In this document: positions 21,514 to 32,500 of the stretch, piece by piece
Layout: each line of letters begins with the position of its first letter
Numbering within the stretch: position 1 is the first letter of the stretch
Origin: Bacteroides reticulotermitis JCM 10512
GTDB taxonomy: Bacteria > Bacteroidota > Bacteroidia > Bacteroidales > Bacteroidaceae
Direction: 5' to 3'
NCBI RefSeq assembly: GCF_000517545.1
Contig: NZ_BAIV01000018.1
Span: forward strand, 48,193 to 112,192
Length of the DNA stretch: 64,000 nucleotides
Notes under the pieces: model-generated
The model's database searches: none
Told to the model about the DNA's origin: nothing
The model's input: only the letters and a program-made list of their open reading frames with translations
Made by a program: the position numbers and the translations under genes

Positions 21514-23718
21514 TTATTTTATAGTAACCTCGTCGATGAAAAACCAAGAGGGATGTCCCACACCGTAATGCCAGGTCGGACATACTTTTGTTCCGCTAAC
21601 TTCGACTTTTAGATAGCGCATTTTTATCGATTGAGCCGACTCGGTCTTGATGCCATTGAACTTCACCACACCTGACCGATCTTCAGGCAAATCATGAGTT
21701 TGCCAACGTGTATAGTGCTCGCCATCTTCCGAATAGGAATAAACGACTTGCAACGGGAAGAGTATCCAAGCCCCTATTTGATGTAAGAAATCAGTCTCGA
21801 TGCTACGAATATCTTTAGATTCACCCAGATCGATCACAAAAGCACCGTCGGTACCTTCCCAGCCAACCCAACTATCCGCATAAGTAGCTCCGCCAAACAA
21901 GCCATCGACTAAAGCTGTTTTCCCAAGTTCGGCATATTTGCCTGTAGGAGGAATCAGATAGGTCACTTTAGCTCCCAATGCCAGACTCTGCTCCTTTTGC
22001 GGCATATAACGTTCTTTATATAAATGGCAATACTCTATTGGCGAATTGGAGCGTTCGTTGAGCGTGGGTACATCGAATAACTTTACCCGTTCTTCGAAAA
22101 GAGCGAGCTGTCGGCTAATATCTGCCAAGTCTTTTTCGGTTTCCGTACGGGCTATTTCCAAAGCTGAATATTGAATGGGCAAACGAGCGCGCTGTACCCG
22201 TCGAAGCAATACATCATCTGTTGCAACCGCTTTTTCCGCTTGATCGAACAACTGGTTGTAGCGACGCATCAAAGCAGGCTTCAACATACCATTTTTATGA
22301 GAAACCGGAGAATCATAAATCCATAACCGTTGCCCGCTACCGATCAGTGCGCCTTCCATCACTTGAATATACCGATAGATGTAAGGGGCCGCTTCTCCAT
22401 AATATCCATGCAAGAAGTGTTGCATCAACGAATCTACATTAGCTTCGGGGTTCCACATCAGTTTGGAAACCAAATAAGCACGCAGTTCGGCAAAGTCCCC
22501 TCCTCTACTTCCGGCAATCTGCGAAAAGTGCATGGTTGCATGATTCTTCTTGAAAAGACGAATGTTATCCTGCAGAATATGGAAGTTGGGAAAAGGAGAA
22601 AGATAGTTATCGAAGTTAATACCGTAATCCCAAACAAAGATATTATTGGTTATGGCAGACCATCCTTCCATTGCTTTCACAAACTCTCTACCCGATGCGT
22701 TTTCGGTCAAACTGACTTCCCGGTTACAGTCAATATCGCAAAGCATGATGTTTACATTCGGCAATGGTTTTATATGCTTCGGAGGATTCATTGTGTATAA
22801 ATAAGCCAGTGTAGAGAATTCCTTATCAGGAAAACGAGCTGCCAGTTTATTCAGGAAAGTAATGATACTGCCTGACAATGCTCCTTCGCGGTCATCAATC
22901 GCTTTACACGAGTCGCAGGTACAGTTTGTATAGTTGCCATCATTCTGGCTCACAGAGATGATGTGTTTATCCGGGTTCGCCCGAAATATGGAATCTATTC
23001 GTTGTGCTACAATCTCGAACACTGACGGATTGGTGAGACACCATTGGCTTGCCTTACCGGGGTGACGTTTTCCTTTGAAGTACGAATAATATTCCGGATG
23101 TTCTTCTCCATACACAGAGGAAGGAAGAAGCTTGTCGAAAGTGTGTACCCAATATCCGGCAGCAAAGACTTCTTGAGGTTCTTCCAGACGATTCCACCAT
23201 TTATAAACACTATCTGTTTGCAAGGCGTAACACTGCGTTTGCCGATAGCGAAAAGCGGGATTTTCTATTCGATCGATTAAAGGAAGTGTAATTGTAGCCT
23301 GAGGTGTAAGGGAGTATTCATTTTCTCCCCAATAGTCGACACCTAGATATTGTTCCAACAGCGTGACAACTCCATATATTGTGCCTTTATCAAGACCGGA
23401 GATACGCAGATAACCCTCTTTGGTAGTAAGATGAAACCCATCCTCGGTTACTCCTTCTGACGTTTTCCCACCGATCACAATATCTCCCTTTCTTACTCGA
23501 GTGTTTTCCTCTATGGGCAATGTACATCCCGAAATCTTGTGCACAAATGACTGCAATAGGTTAGCGGATGTCTTTTCGTTCTCATTCTTTTCCAGTAATA
23601 CAATCTTTGAATTGGTTTTACCGTTTTTTATTAACGATACTTGTGCCTGAGTAGTCAAACAAAAGCTAAGTAAGATCAATAAAACAGATGAACTTAAAAT
23701 GGGTGTTTTCATTTTCAT
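21514..23718 (-). CDS. DUF4838 protein, GH163-like endo-beta-N-acetylglucosaminidase candidate
   Basis: I start it at the Met that begins the signal peptide (MKMKTPILSSSVLLILLSFC); a Met nine codons upstream would add a non-signal leader. The mature protein has an N-terminal alpha-glucuronidase-like alpha/beta domain (~25-150; GDIVIGGKTSEGV, GTIYGVVTLLEQYLG). The DUF4838 core follows (~170-480) with EYYSYFKGKRHPG, SVSQNDGNYTNCTCDSCKAID and FVWDYGINFDNY. The tail (~590-735) is a discoidin-like F5/8C domain (SWVGWEGTDGAFVIDLGE, RYLKVEVSG). DUF4838 enzymes of family GH163 cut the chitobiose core of complex N-glycans. Its operon partners (MFS, GH130, GH92) agree. The activity itself is inference. 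Confidence 0.8.
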   Translation of the reverse strand: MKMKTPILSSSVLLILLSFCLTTQAQVSLIKNGKTNSKIVLLEKNENEKTSANLLQSFVHKISGCTLPIEENTRVRKGDIVIGGKTSEGVTEDGFHLTTKEGYLRISGLDKGTIYGVVTLLEQYLGVDYWGENEYSLTPQATITLPLIDRIENPAFRYRQTQCYALQTDSVYKWWNRLEEPQEVFAAGYWVHTFDKLLPSSVYGEEHPEYYSYFKGKRHPGKASQWCLTNPSVFEIVAQRIDSIFRANPDKHIISVSQNDGNYTNCTCDSCKAIDDREGALSGSIITFLNKLAARFPDKEFSTLAYLYTMNPPKHIKPLPNVNIMLCDIDCNREVSLTENASGREFVKAMEGWSAITNNIFVWDYGINFDNYLSPFPNFHILQDNIRLFKKNHATMHFSQIAGSRGGDFAELRAYLVSKLMWNPEANVDSLMQHFLHGYYGEAAPYIYRYIQVMEGALIGSGQRLWIYDSPVSHKNGMLKPALMRRYNQLFDQAEKAVATDDVLLRRVQRARLPIQYSALEIARTETEKDLADISRQLALFEERVKLFDVPTLNERSNSPIEYCHLYKERYMPQKEQSLALGAKVTYLIPPTGKYAELGKTALVDGLFGGATYADSWVGWEGTDGAFVIDLGESKDIRSIETDFLHQIGAWILFPLQVVYSYSEDGEHYTRWQTHDLPEDRSGVVKFNGIKTESAQSIKMRYLKVEVSGTKVCPTWHYGVGHPSWFFIDEVTIK

Positions 23719-24660
23719 TATATTAAGTCGTTTGATATAATACAATCCAAACGCCCCAACTCCTAAGGGGAACGGCTAGGATTTAACAATTAATAATTCA
23801 TTCGATGCTTATACTCGGTTTTCAACGTGAATCCAGGAAGACTTGTAAAAGTATGGGGCCGATGTGACCTCATACCTTTTTGAGTACTGCTTAAGTTTCT
23901 ATTCTTTTTGCAACCTGTACAATATCCGTGTGGCCATTCTGTGTTCCTAATTTCATCTTCGAGGCTTGACAGAAACACTTAGCACAATGATACAACACTC
24001 TTATGACTTAGTCACTTTTTTGCATATCATTCAGTATATCAGTGTCTTATTTTGCGTCTTCTTTTTTTTAGATCATTTTAATTTTATGAGCGATAGCTAT
24101 TGCTTATTTTCTCAAGAAGCAGAGCGTACAATTTACCCAACAGGCCTTTTTAAGAACCGTATCGTACGCAATTATTAGTGGATCTAAGCAGTACTTTTTC
24201 AGGTTTATTCCCTTTTATTTCCTGTTTCACATTATGTGCGACGACTGTTTCACATTATGTGCGACGCCTGTTCCACAATATGTGAGTCAGCTGTTCCACA
24301 TCTGTGGAACAGGAAATATAATGGGCAAAAATGTCTTTAACTAGTTGTTTACGACTATATGCCGGGGTATTTTAGCCAAGTACACAGCCTTTGGAATTTG
24401 GCATTATGTATTGAGTCGATCAGTCTGAGAAAAGCACCCGCATTGTATCAAGATATCAATCAGACATTTATGGCAAAAAGTGACTGTGACTAGATATGAT
24501 TCTACATGCTGTTACTCTAATTTTTATGCTGATTTTAGTTAAGGGAAGTAATGAACCGACTCTTATTCCTGCATAGATTAACGAAAATAACGCATAATCT
24601 CCATACTTTTGCAGATGATTCTGAATTCAAGCATATCTTTCATAGAGATACCTTAAAATG
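23719..24660. other. intergenic gap between the two N-glycan operons
   Basis: About 940 bp without a supportable gene. It holds the four-unit 23-bp repeat at 24222-24313 and the leader of the DUF4838 operon, which includes a GTTTG...CAAAC dyad close to the start. The rest is AT-rich with no coding signature. In related loci genes may occupy this position, so it could be a deletion scar. Confidence 0.5.
24222..24313. repeat. four tandem 23-bp repeats with internal dyads
   Basis: Units start at 24222, 24245, 24268 and 24291, each 23 bp. Units 1 and 2 differ only in the last base. All begin CTGTTYCACA, and units 1-3 contain a CACAWTATGTG dyad. Unit 4 is itself a palindrome (CTGTTCCACA...TGTGGAACAG). 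The flanking TTTCCTGTT and AACAGGAAA make the whole array an imperfect inverted repeat able to form a cruciform. The function is unknown. Confidence 0.85.
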
Positions 24661-24711
24661 GAAAGACAAGGGCAAACATATACATTGTCTGTAAGTCTAC
24701 CCTTGTCTTTC
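24661..24711 (-). terminator. hairpin terminator after the discoidin lipoprotein
   Basis: There are perfect 12-bp arms GAAAGACAAGGG (24661-24672) and its complement (24700-24711). On the minus strand the stem is followed by CATTTTAAGG, a modest T run. It ends the SusC-SusD-GH18-lipoprotein transcript 28 bp past the last stop. Confidence 0.75.
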
Positions 24712-24738
24712 TAGTTTATCGGAAAAGTCTAGTATACT

Positions 24739-25650
24739 TTATTCATAAGAATAGATATAAAACCGTGTAATATCAACACGATTAGGGACATCGATCATTT
24801 GGTATTTCAAATATCGAGTTTTAACACGCTCCCCAAATGTAATAGTTTGCGTAGATCCTTTAGTAACATACACCCCGGCTGTAATCCATTTCACTCCGTC
24901 ACTAGATGTGAATATCTCCACTTTTGTCGGAGCATAAGTAGCCCCCCAGTGTCTTGTCTGAACTCCGGTTACAGTCTTTGTCGTCTTCAAATCAACAGTC
25001 AACCAGAATGGAACTCCATTAGTAGCAACATCGCTAGAACCAGTTCCAGCAACACTATTTGATTCAGAATTCTCCACACCTTCCATAAAAGTGAATATCC
25101 AGTCTTTTGCATTAGTTAACAATTTATTTTCTTTTGGTTTCTCAGCTGTTTTAGAAATCCTCAGCACTATCTCCTTATAATAAACCGAACTACCCACATC
25201 TTCAGCTGTTGTCTCTATATCTTTGAGTCTAATTTTTAATGTGCAATTTGTAGCCGTCTTTACATCCTCCAAATCCCCCCAATTTCTAACACTAATGGTT
25301 ATCGTATCAGACGTTCTAGAACCAGCTTTTACAATTGCAAATTCCGAAGTAGCCTCAACATTATCCTCCGAGAATCCATCACATTCAAAGTCAAAATACG
25401 CTTTAACATCCTGCTTAGCAGCCTTACTGACGGCAGCTACGAATTGGAACTCAAGACTTCCCTCAATACCTTCTTCTTCAACATGAGTTAATGCGAAAGT
25501 CGGTATGGGAGTGAGATAGTCAGCAGGTAATAAAGTGACATAACTCATATCCCACTCGTTGTTTGAATCATCATCTGCACACGAGTAGATAAGAGAACTA
25601 AGTCCGAGACTCAGAGTCACTATTAACATGATTTGATAAATCTTTTTCAT
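24739..25650 (-). CDS. surface lipoprotein with DUF1735-like and F5/8C (discoidin) domains
   Basis: The protein is about 303 residues from the Met of MKKIYQIMLIV, with lipobox-like YSC at the end of the signal. Residues ~30-175 are a beta-sandwich with EEEGIEGSLEFQFVAAVSKAAKQDV, resembling DUF1735-type N-terminal modules. Residues ~180-300 look like a discoidin domain (ATNGVPFWLTVDLKTTKTVTG, PTKVEIFTSSDGVKW, KTRYLKYQMID). Such proteins bind glycans on the cell surface and present them to the SusCD complex. It is the last gene of the transcript, 51 bp after the LamG lipoprotein, and is followed by a terminator. Confidence 0.8.
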   Translation of the reverse strand: MKKIYQIMLIVTLSLGLSSLIYSCADDDSNNEWDMSYVTLLPADYLTPIPTFALTHVEEEGIEGSLEFQFVAAVSKAAKQDVKAYFDFECDGFSEDNVEATSEFAIVKAGSRTSDTITISVRNWGDLEDVKTATNCTLKIRLKDIETTAEDVGSSVYYKEIVLRISKTAEKPKENKLLTNAKDWIFTFMEGVENSESNSVAGTGSSDVATNGVPFWLTVDLKTTKTVTGVQTRHWGATYAPTKVEIFTSSDGVKWITAGVYVTKGSTQTITFGERVKTRYLKYQMIDVPNRVDITRFYIYSYE

Positions 25651-25701
25651 AATAAATATCATTTTCAAATGGTTACTGTAAGAGAATAGTCATTTTTTTA
25701 C

Positions 25702-26901
25702 TTATGGCCAAGGAGTAGCAATATCAGTTGATAAAACTCCTTCTATCCATACGGGAGTAGACGATGTCGTAAGGGTGTGTCCTTTGCCGGTACTATCTTC
25801 AAATACGTTTCCTTTCCCTTCAGTAAAATGCCAATAAGCTTCCAATCCCGGTGATTTAGGACTTATCATCGTCATATTATTCTGAATTTGAAGTTCGGTA
25901 CGGCAAGTCGACCAAATACGAGCTTCGTTCATGAGTATTTTACAATTAGCCCATGGATCTCTATTGTCATCTCCCTTACAGAACCAATTAACATCGGAAA
26001 AAGTAGTTGGTCCAGAAGGTATCTCTTTGGTTCCGGCATACACTCCATTGATATAGAGACGGTAATTCGAACCATCACAAGTTAAAGCCAAGTGTTGCCA
26101 TTTGTTTGGCTCGAATGAATAAGTAGGATTCATGTAGAGACGATTCCGACCAACAATCTGCACCAAAGCATGAGCTTTATGGTCATTTGTATTAGTCTGT
26201 GGATCTTCAAAGCGAAGCAGAACGAAGCTAGCATCATCAGCCAAGTTCTTGAAAATAGCCCGATCTCGGTCGGCAGTATTACTTACCTGAAAACGAACCT
26301 CTATTGTATATTGCCCATATGTTTCGGGGCTTTCCGTATACCTGTCAACATGCATATTGACAGCATGCGTAAACATTGGAACCGGATACTTCATAATACT
26401 ACCGGCAGCTATCACAAAGGTTCCTGTGCTAGCCATCGCAGCTGCACTTCCATCTTGTTCTACCAATTTTAAAGGCAATGCATAAGATTCGCCGGAGTCA
26501 TTCATCTCTTTACTGAATGCCTTTATTGGTATACTTACGGTCTTTGCATTGTATTCACCAGCCGCAATTATAATATCTTTTGGCAGTGTATAATAGTCAG
26601 ATGGCAACATGGTGTAGTCAGTCCCGTTTACTTGGTTATACTCATCTAATACCGTTTGATCCGGCACCAGTTGATAATGATTATCCACTGATGAAAGATC
26701 ACTTAAGTGAATGTTCAGGTTCATGGTAGTTTCGCCTTCAGCCAATACCGTTATTTTGGTCCCTGTACTAGCTAACGCCTCTTCAATATAAGCGTGGATA
26801 CCTAGCTTTTGATAGTTGGCATCATTACAACTAGCTAACGCTCCTGCTCCAATGACAAGTAGCATAAAGAATATATTCCGGATAACATTTAGTCGTTTCA
26901 T
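25702..26901 (-). CDS. surface glycan-binding lipoprotein, DUF1735 + LamG
   Basis: The protein is 399 residues with signal and lipobox LASC. Residues ~30-165 match DUF1735 repeats (YQLVPDQTVLDEYNQVNGTDYTMLPSDYY, read in pieces; AGEYNAKTVSIPIKAF). Residues ~175-385 form a concanavalin/LamG domain (QYTIEVRFQVSNT, EPNKWQHLALTCDGSNYRLYING, NEARIWSTCRTELQIQNNM, GLEAYWHFTEGKGN). This is the usual architecture of the binding lipoprotein beside GH18 enzymes in Bacteroides N-glycan PULs. It starts 13 bp after the GH18 stop. The ligand is presumably an N-glycan, from context. Confidence 0.87.
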   Translation of the reverse strand: MKRLNVIRNIFFMLLVIGAGALASCNDANYQKLGIHAYIEEALASTGTKITVLAEGETTMNLNIHLSDLSSVDNHYQLVPDQTVLDEYNQVNGTDYTMLPSDYYTLPKDIIIAAGEYNAKTVSIPIKAFSKEMNDSGESYALPLKLVEQDGSAAAMASTGTFVIAAGSIMKYPVPMFTHAVNMHVDRYTESPETYGQYTIEVRFQVSNTADRDRAIFKNLADDASFVLLRFEDPQTNTNDHKAHALVQIVGRNRLYMNPTYSFEPNKWQHLALTCDGSNYRLYINGVYAGTKEIPSGPTTFSDVNWFCKGDDNRDPWANCKILMNEARIWSTCRTELQIQNNMTMISPKSPGLEAYWHFTEGKGNVFEDSTGKGHTLTTSSTPVWIEGVLSTDIATPWP

Positions 26902-26914
26902 AATACTGTATGTT

Positions 26915-28008
26915 TTAATATTTAACCAAAGGATGTGCGGAAGGATTCATAATTTGAATCGCCCTGCGTAGATTCTTATATTCAGGGTTTGTATGGTATT
27001 CCGCTTCCATGTGATAAGTTCCTACTCCTCCTTTTTCAAAACTATTAGTAGGCTGCCAACGTGCCATACCTTCCAGAGATTTCATATCGTTTCCATGACG
27101 GTCAACATAGGGATATCCTCCATCCATGGCAGCACTGACACTCTCGAAATTTTCAGTTACAATATACTTATTAGTAACCTCCTGAGCGGTAAGATATCCA
27201 TCATAGTTATTAACTGTAGTTCGTAATCTGCCATCTAAATTACTATCATCTTTGGGCTTGTAAGCCTGAACAATGAAATAATCGAAGTATTCTCCTGACT
27301 CAGCAGGCATCGTTTGGGGTTCACCATCTACAACCAATAATTTACCTGTATGGGATTTAGGACCAAGACGCTTACTCAGCTCGTTAGCAAAAATCAACAT
27401 ACGATCCTTGTAGCTAGCCAGTTTCCCTCCACCTCCAAAGTTTGGTTCAAAGTCAAGATCAAAGCCATCATAGTTATACTTAGCTACCGTATCACAAATC
27501 GCATTGGCATATTTGCGGATAGCTGTTTCAATGGCTTCATCATCGGCATCTTCCCAACCCCAAAAGTCTTCTACTGCAGCACTTACAGAAGGAAAACCAT
27601 TTGCTTCATAATCGTCCCGAACTGTTTGAGGAGTTATTTGATCTCCTATAGTTGTAACAATTAAGCAAAGTAAAAATTTAGTGCCTTTTACTTTTTGACA
27701 AAATTCCAGATCAGCTTTCTTTGCCGGTGTCATATTGGACCAATTACCCCAAATAGAAACCATATCTACACTATCCGGAATACCGGCCAGACTATTTGTC
27801 AGTGCCGCACCTTCACCCGACCAGTTCCCAAACCAGCCAAAAGCTATTTGATGTTTGCTTTTTTATAGGCACGGAGAGATTCATAATACTCATCCGAAGG
27901 ACCTTGAAAATAATCTTTCGCCTTTGCATCAGTCCACTCACTGCAACCGATCCATATGGTAGCGGCAAACAGTAACAATAGAATATATAGTAAATAATTC
28001 TTTTTCAT
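26915..28008 (-). CDS. GH18 endo-beta-N-acetylglucosaminidase-like lipoprotein, frameshifted
   Basis: It starts at 28008 with a lipoprotein signal (LFAATIWIGC). The frame breaks in the T6 run 27860-27865, where one more base would restore HQIAFGWFGNWSGEG and lead into the long part. Total length is ~364 residues. The GH18 catalytic motif DGFDLDFE (Glu near residue 188) is intact, and the barrel strands SIWGNW, FLLCLIV and YFIVQAYKP follow the family pattern. Lipid-anchored GH18 enzymes of this type cut the GlcNAc-GlcNAc core of N-glycans and free the glycan for SusCD import. High-mannose versus complex preference cannot be read here. Position and partners recall EndoBT-1044. Confidence 0.88.
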
Positions 28009-28036
28009 ATAAGTTTTGTTTTATAAAAATAGATTA

Positions 28037-29575
28037 TCATTTCTTTGTAGCCCAAACTAATTCTGTTGCTTCATTATCCGGACCACCCAAATAAGTTACT
28101 CCCTGAACATGATTGGCAGAATTGTTCTGTACTTCGGTATACGGATATCTTAGCCGGCGCATTCCACGTTTGCTATCTACACCTGATGTAGACAAGTTAT
28201 CAATACACGGATAAAGTTCCGGATAACCGGTGCGGCGATATTCGGCCCACGCTTCTAGACCTAAGGGATAATTTGCAATCCATTTCTGTGTAATGATACG
28301 TTGTAGATTTTCTTCCGTATTCGATCCCCAACCAACAGTAACAGTATTAGTTAAATTGTAGTTGTAGCTAGCGCCTCTTGGATCATTAGCATGTCCGGTA
28401 GGTTTAGCGGTACTTGTTAGATAGTCTTCAGGCATTGATACGCTATACTGTTCCATCGAGAGCTTAATGCCATCTTCATAGTAGCTTTTAGCATCTTTTT
28501 CACCTACATTCCAACTCATCAGCTTGCCTTCGGCACGTAAGAATGCGGTTTCTGCTGCACAAAAAACCAGTAATTTGGAAGTTGGCGCAAAAGCGGGAAT
28601 AGAATATCCTCCGACAGATGCTTTGTCAAAACCGGCCTCTCCTGTACGCATACCTACATAATTTTGCGTATGCCCACTAAAGGTCGAATAGTTGAAATAT
28701 TTACTCATACGTGGATCAGCATAGCCTTTCATATAGTCAACAATATTTGCATTAACACGCAAATCTCCCCAACTGATGGCAGCGAGTTGATACGGATTAG
28801 TTTGTGAGCCACAGTCAAGCATGGCATTATCATTATTTGATTCAATAAGGCCAGCTTCATCCTTTATAGCTCTCTCCGCATTCTCCTGAGCTATAGCCGG
28901 ATAAATAGAACTGATACGTATAGCGACTCGTAAGCGCATTGAATTTGCTAATTTAGCCCAACTCAAATAGTTACCATTAAACACCGGATCATTGATCCCC
29001 AACGGAGCATTCCCATTGGTATCTTTGTGATAATTATATAATACATCGGCCGCATCTGCCAAATCCGCTAATATATTCTCATATACTTGTTTTTCCGTAT
29101 CATATACCACATAAAAGTTTCCTTTTTTAACTTGACTATATGGAATCGGACCGTAGCAATCAGCTACTCGCAACATGGTTATGGCTCGAATGAGTCGTGC
29201 AAATGCATAATAATGCCCGTTTGACTGAGTAGCCTCCTGTATACTAAAGAAGTTTCCATATATCTTTTCAAAGTTTGTATTCCACAGACTTGCATTCCAA
29301 TCATCACTCTGATTGAATGTCCCAAAGTTAGTGCCACTCCATGTGTTGGCACATACCAAGTACCCTCCTAGTTGACCAACCATTTGATCTTGCATTTGTG
29401 AATCATTCTGCTGAATATTTACAATCGTCTCAATCATTGATTTCATCAGAGTCGAAGGGTCAGCATTATGAATTTGATATTGGTTGGTATTATATTCCTC
29501 AAATTTGTTCGTACAACCTCCTGCCAATAGTAACAAAGCGGCTAAGATTGTTATATTTCTCAGATATTTTTTCAT
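28037..29575 (-). CDS. SusD-like lipoprotein (SusD-like_2 type, N-glycan PUL)
   Basis: The protein is 512 residues with lipobox AGGC at the end of the signal. The start (EEYNTNQYQIHNADPSTLMKSMIE, in pieces) and FARLIRAITMLRVADCYGPIPYSQV, SWAKLANSMRLRVAIR and FCAAETAFLRAEGKLMSWN show the shorter SusD-like_2 class. It is predicted to sit on the surface as lid of the preceding SusC. The gene begins 15 bp after the SusC stop and is followed by GH18 with 28 bp between them. The frame is intact. Confidence 0.9.
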   Translation of the reverse strand: MKKYLRNITILAALLLLAGGCTNKFEEYNTNQYQIHNADPSTLMKSMIETIVNIQQNDSQMQDQMVGQLGGYLVCANTWSGTNFGTFNQSDDWNASLWNTNFEKIYGNFFSIQEATQSNGHYYAFARLIRAITMLRVADCYGPIPYSQVKKGNFYVVYDTEKQVYENILADLADAADVLYNYHKDTNGNAPLGINDPVFNGNYLSWAKLANSMRLRVAIRISSIYPAIAQENAERAIKDEAGLIESNNDNAMLDCGSQTNPYQLAAISWGDLRVNANIVDYMKGYADPRMSKYFNYSTFSGHTQNYVGMRTGEAGFDKASVGGYSIPAFAPTSKLLVFCAAETAFLRAEGKLMSWNVGEKDAKSYYEDGIKLSMEQYSVSMPEDYLTSTAKPTGHANDPRGASYNYNLTNTVTVGWGSNTEENLQRIITQKWIANYPLGLEAWAEYRRTGYPELYPCIDNLSTSGVDSKRGMRRLRYPYTEVQNNSANHVQGVTYLGGPDNEATELVWATKK

Positions 29576-29590
29576 AATTCGTTCCTTTAA

Positions 29591-32500
29591 TTAAAATTGA
29601 ACTTTTACATTAAAACCGATATTACGCAAACTAGGCTGCATAAAATAGTCAACATTCATGTAGTAATTACTGCCGGTAGAAGCAGATAATTCGGGGTCAA
29701 ATGGTGCTTTACAATAAATCAGCCACAGATTGCGTCCTACTAAGCCAACAGTAACATCGGCAATATTGTTAAGCCATTTCCTAGGTAATGTATAGTTTAA
29801 ACTTAACTCTTGCAAACGCACATTGGTTGCACTATACAGATAATATCGTCCATAACCGCCTTCACCGGTAGCAATCGCCTGATAATATTTTTGAGTATCG
29901 GCTTTACCATTATTGAGGGGTATGCCACCATTATCGCGAGCACTTTCCGAAACTGCTGATACTCCATAATAGTCAAGAATACCTTGTGTAGCAGAGTACG
30001 CTAATCCACCAACGCGAGCTGTTAGAACGACGCCTAAATCAATACCTTTATAGGAGAAATGATTAGTCCATCCCAAATGAAAATCGGCATTAAGATTACC
30101 CACTTTAGTCGGAGTATCTGATGTATGTATACTCAGGTTACCTGTTTGAGGATCGACTTTGATATTTCCATTATTATCTTTTGTCAGCTCATTGTATACA
30201 TAAATATCTGTCATCGTTCCACCTTCTGTTAAAATAACTCGTGGAGCTACATTCTCTTGCCCTAACCACCCAACAGGCATATTAGGCATTTCGATTAGTT
30301 CGCCAGTAACAGTTGGTAGAACCGCCTGCTAAACGTTTCACTTCATTTCGGTTTAACGTAAATGTAGCATTTGAAGACCAACCAAAGTCCGCCCATTTAT
30401 CAGTAAATCCTAAAGCCAATTCAATTCCTTGATTCTGTACATTACCAGTTTGAACAATTGCTTTTTTATAACCTGATGAAGACGGGATGTCTACTTCAAA
30501 GGTTTGATTTTTGGTATTGGAACGATAATATGTTGCATCCAGATTAAAACGATTTTCCCAGAATCTCACATTTAAGCCGATTTCCCATGAACTTGTTTCT
30601 TCCGGCTTCAAATCATCCATTGGAAAAACAGTAGGGTTAGCCCAGTTATGGGTCTGGCTATCATATTCATATCCCGGATTCGTTAGGTAACGATCAAAAG
30701 AACTAGCTACCTTCGTATACGAGCCACGTAACTTAGCATAAGTAATGATCTTGGGTAGCTCAAACATTTCTGTCAAAACAGCCGACAAACCTACCGAAGG
30801 GTAAAAATACCCCGGCTGTTTGGAGTAAGCTAATTTGGAATCCCAGTCATAACGCCCGGTTAGCGTCAGATACAATTGACTTCTCCATCCCAATTCCACA
30901 TTCGCAAAAACGCTCTGAATTTCATCTTCATAACCCTCCGGCAGAGGTTTATAATTAGCCGAATAATTAAGGTTGTTCAAAGCAAAGAAGTTGGGGATAA
31001 TCAAGTCGCCGGCAAATCCCATCGTCTGCATAGACGTATGATAGATAGAAGCTCCGACGTTGGCATTCAGCCTAAAATCACCGAATGCTTTATCAACAGT
31101 AGCCAATACGTCTGCATATAGTGAACGCTCTTGGCGCATTTCATCTTCATAACCACCGCTGACACCGCAGAAAGTAGTTTTTGTGGAAGCATACTTTTTT
31201 AGTTCATTACGATAATCTGAATTATCAAGATTGACACGTCCTGTAATATTAAACCAATCGGCAGCTTGCCACTTTAAGGAAGCGTTCAACATGTATCTTT
31301 TCTTATTCGAAGTATTTAAAAGGCGATTTTGTACCCAATAAGGATTCTGTAAAGACAATCCTCCGTCACCATAAGGCCAATACTGCGTCATGTATCCATA
31401 GTTTGTACTATAGCGTTCGTACAACCTAATCTCATCGAAATCATCACCACGCGGAAATAAATACAACGACGGTAAAGGATTGTAGTATTGTCCTTGCGAC
31501 ATCATATTGGTATTGTTCTGAACGATATATTGAGCACCAAGATCCAGCGTCAATTTATCATTCAAAAAGCTAGTGGTATTGCGTGCGGTAAAGTTATAAC
31601 GATTGTAACTGTTATTGGGCAATATCCCATCCGAGTTTGTAGTAGAAGCTGACAGATAGGTCTGATTTTTATCACTACCGGTAGATAGCGCAATCGAGTT
31701 TATGATATTAGATCCGGTATTGAAGAAATCTTTCGGGTTATATCTCCTATCGGTAGGTGCTCCCCAACTAAATAGTCCTGTACTTGTTCCGTATCTGTTT
31801 TGCATATCAGGCATTATATATGCGCTGGAAAAAGTGGTGCTATTAGATACAGTAAGCGATATTTTCTCTTTTTTTCCTTTCTTGGTATTGATAAGAACAA
31901 CTCCATTGGCGGCTGACGAACCGTATAGTGCAGCTGCTGAAGGCCCGGTCATCATGCTGATACTTTCAATGTCATCCGGGTTCAAGTCCGCTACTGCATC
32001 CGATCCCCCATTTACGCCATACTGACCTTCTCCACCGCTTGCGCCCGTGTTGAAAATCGGCACACCATCGATCACATACAACGCATTATTATCTTTAGTC
32101 AATGATTTCATACCACGCATAACGACACGCGTAGCACCACCGGCTCCGGTAGCTCCACTGTTGATCTGCACACCTGCGACTTTACCCGCTAATGAGTTCA
32201 TGAAGTTGGCATCCTTTACAGCCGTAATAGCGTCTCCTTTTACCTGCTGTACATTATAGCTCAGTGCTTTTTGTTCGCGTTTGATACCTAAAGCAGTGAC
32301 TACTACTTCGGCCAAGGTTTGAGCATCTTCGCTCAATACAATTTGCAAAGGTTGTCCGTTTGTGAGTTTCACTGTCTGAGAAGTATAGCCGATATACGAA
32401 AATTCCAGTACATCACCTACAGCAGCCTGCATATTGAACTTTCCATCAATATCGGTAATATAGCCTTTGGTAGTGCCTTTTATTAAGACACTGACTCCAA

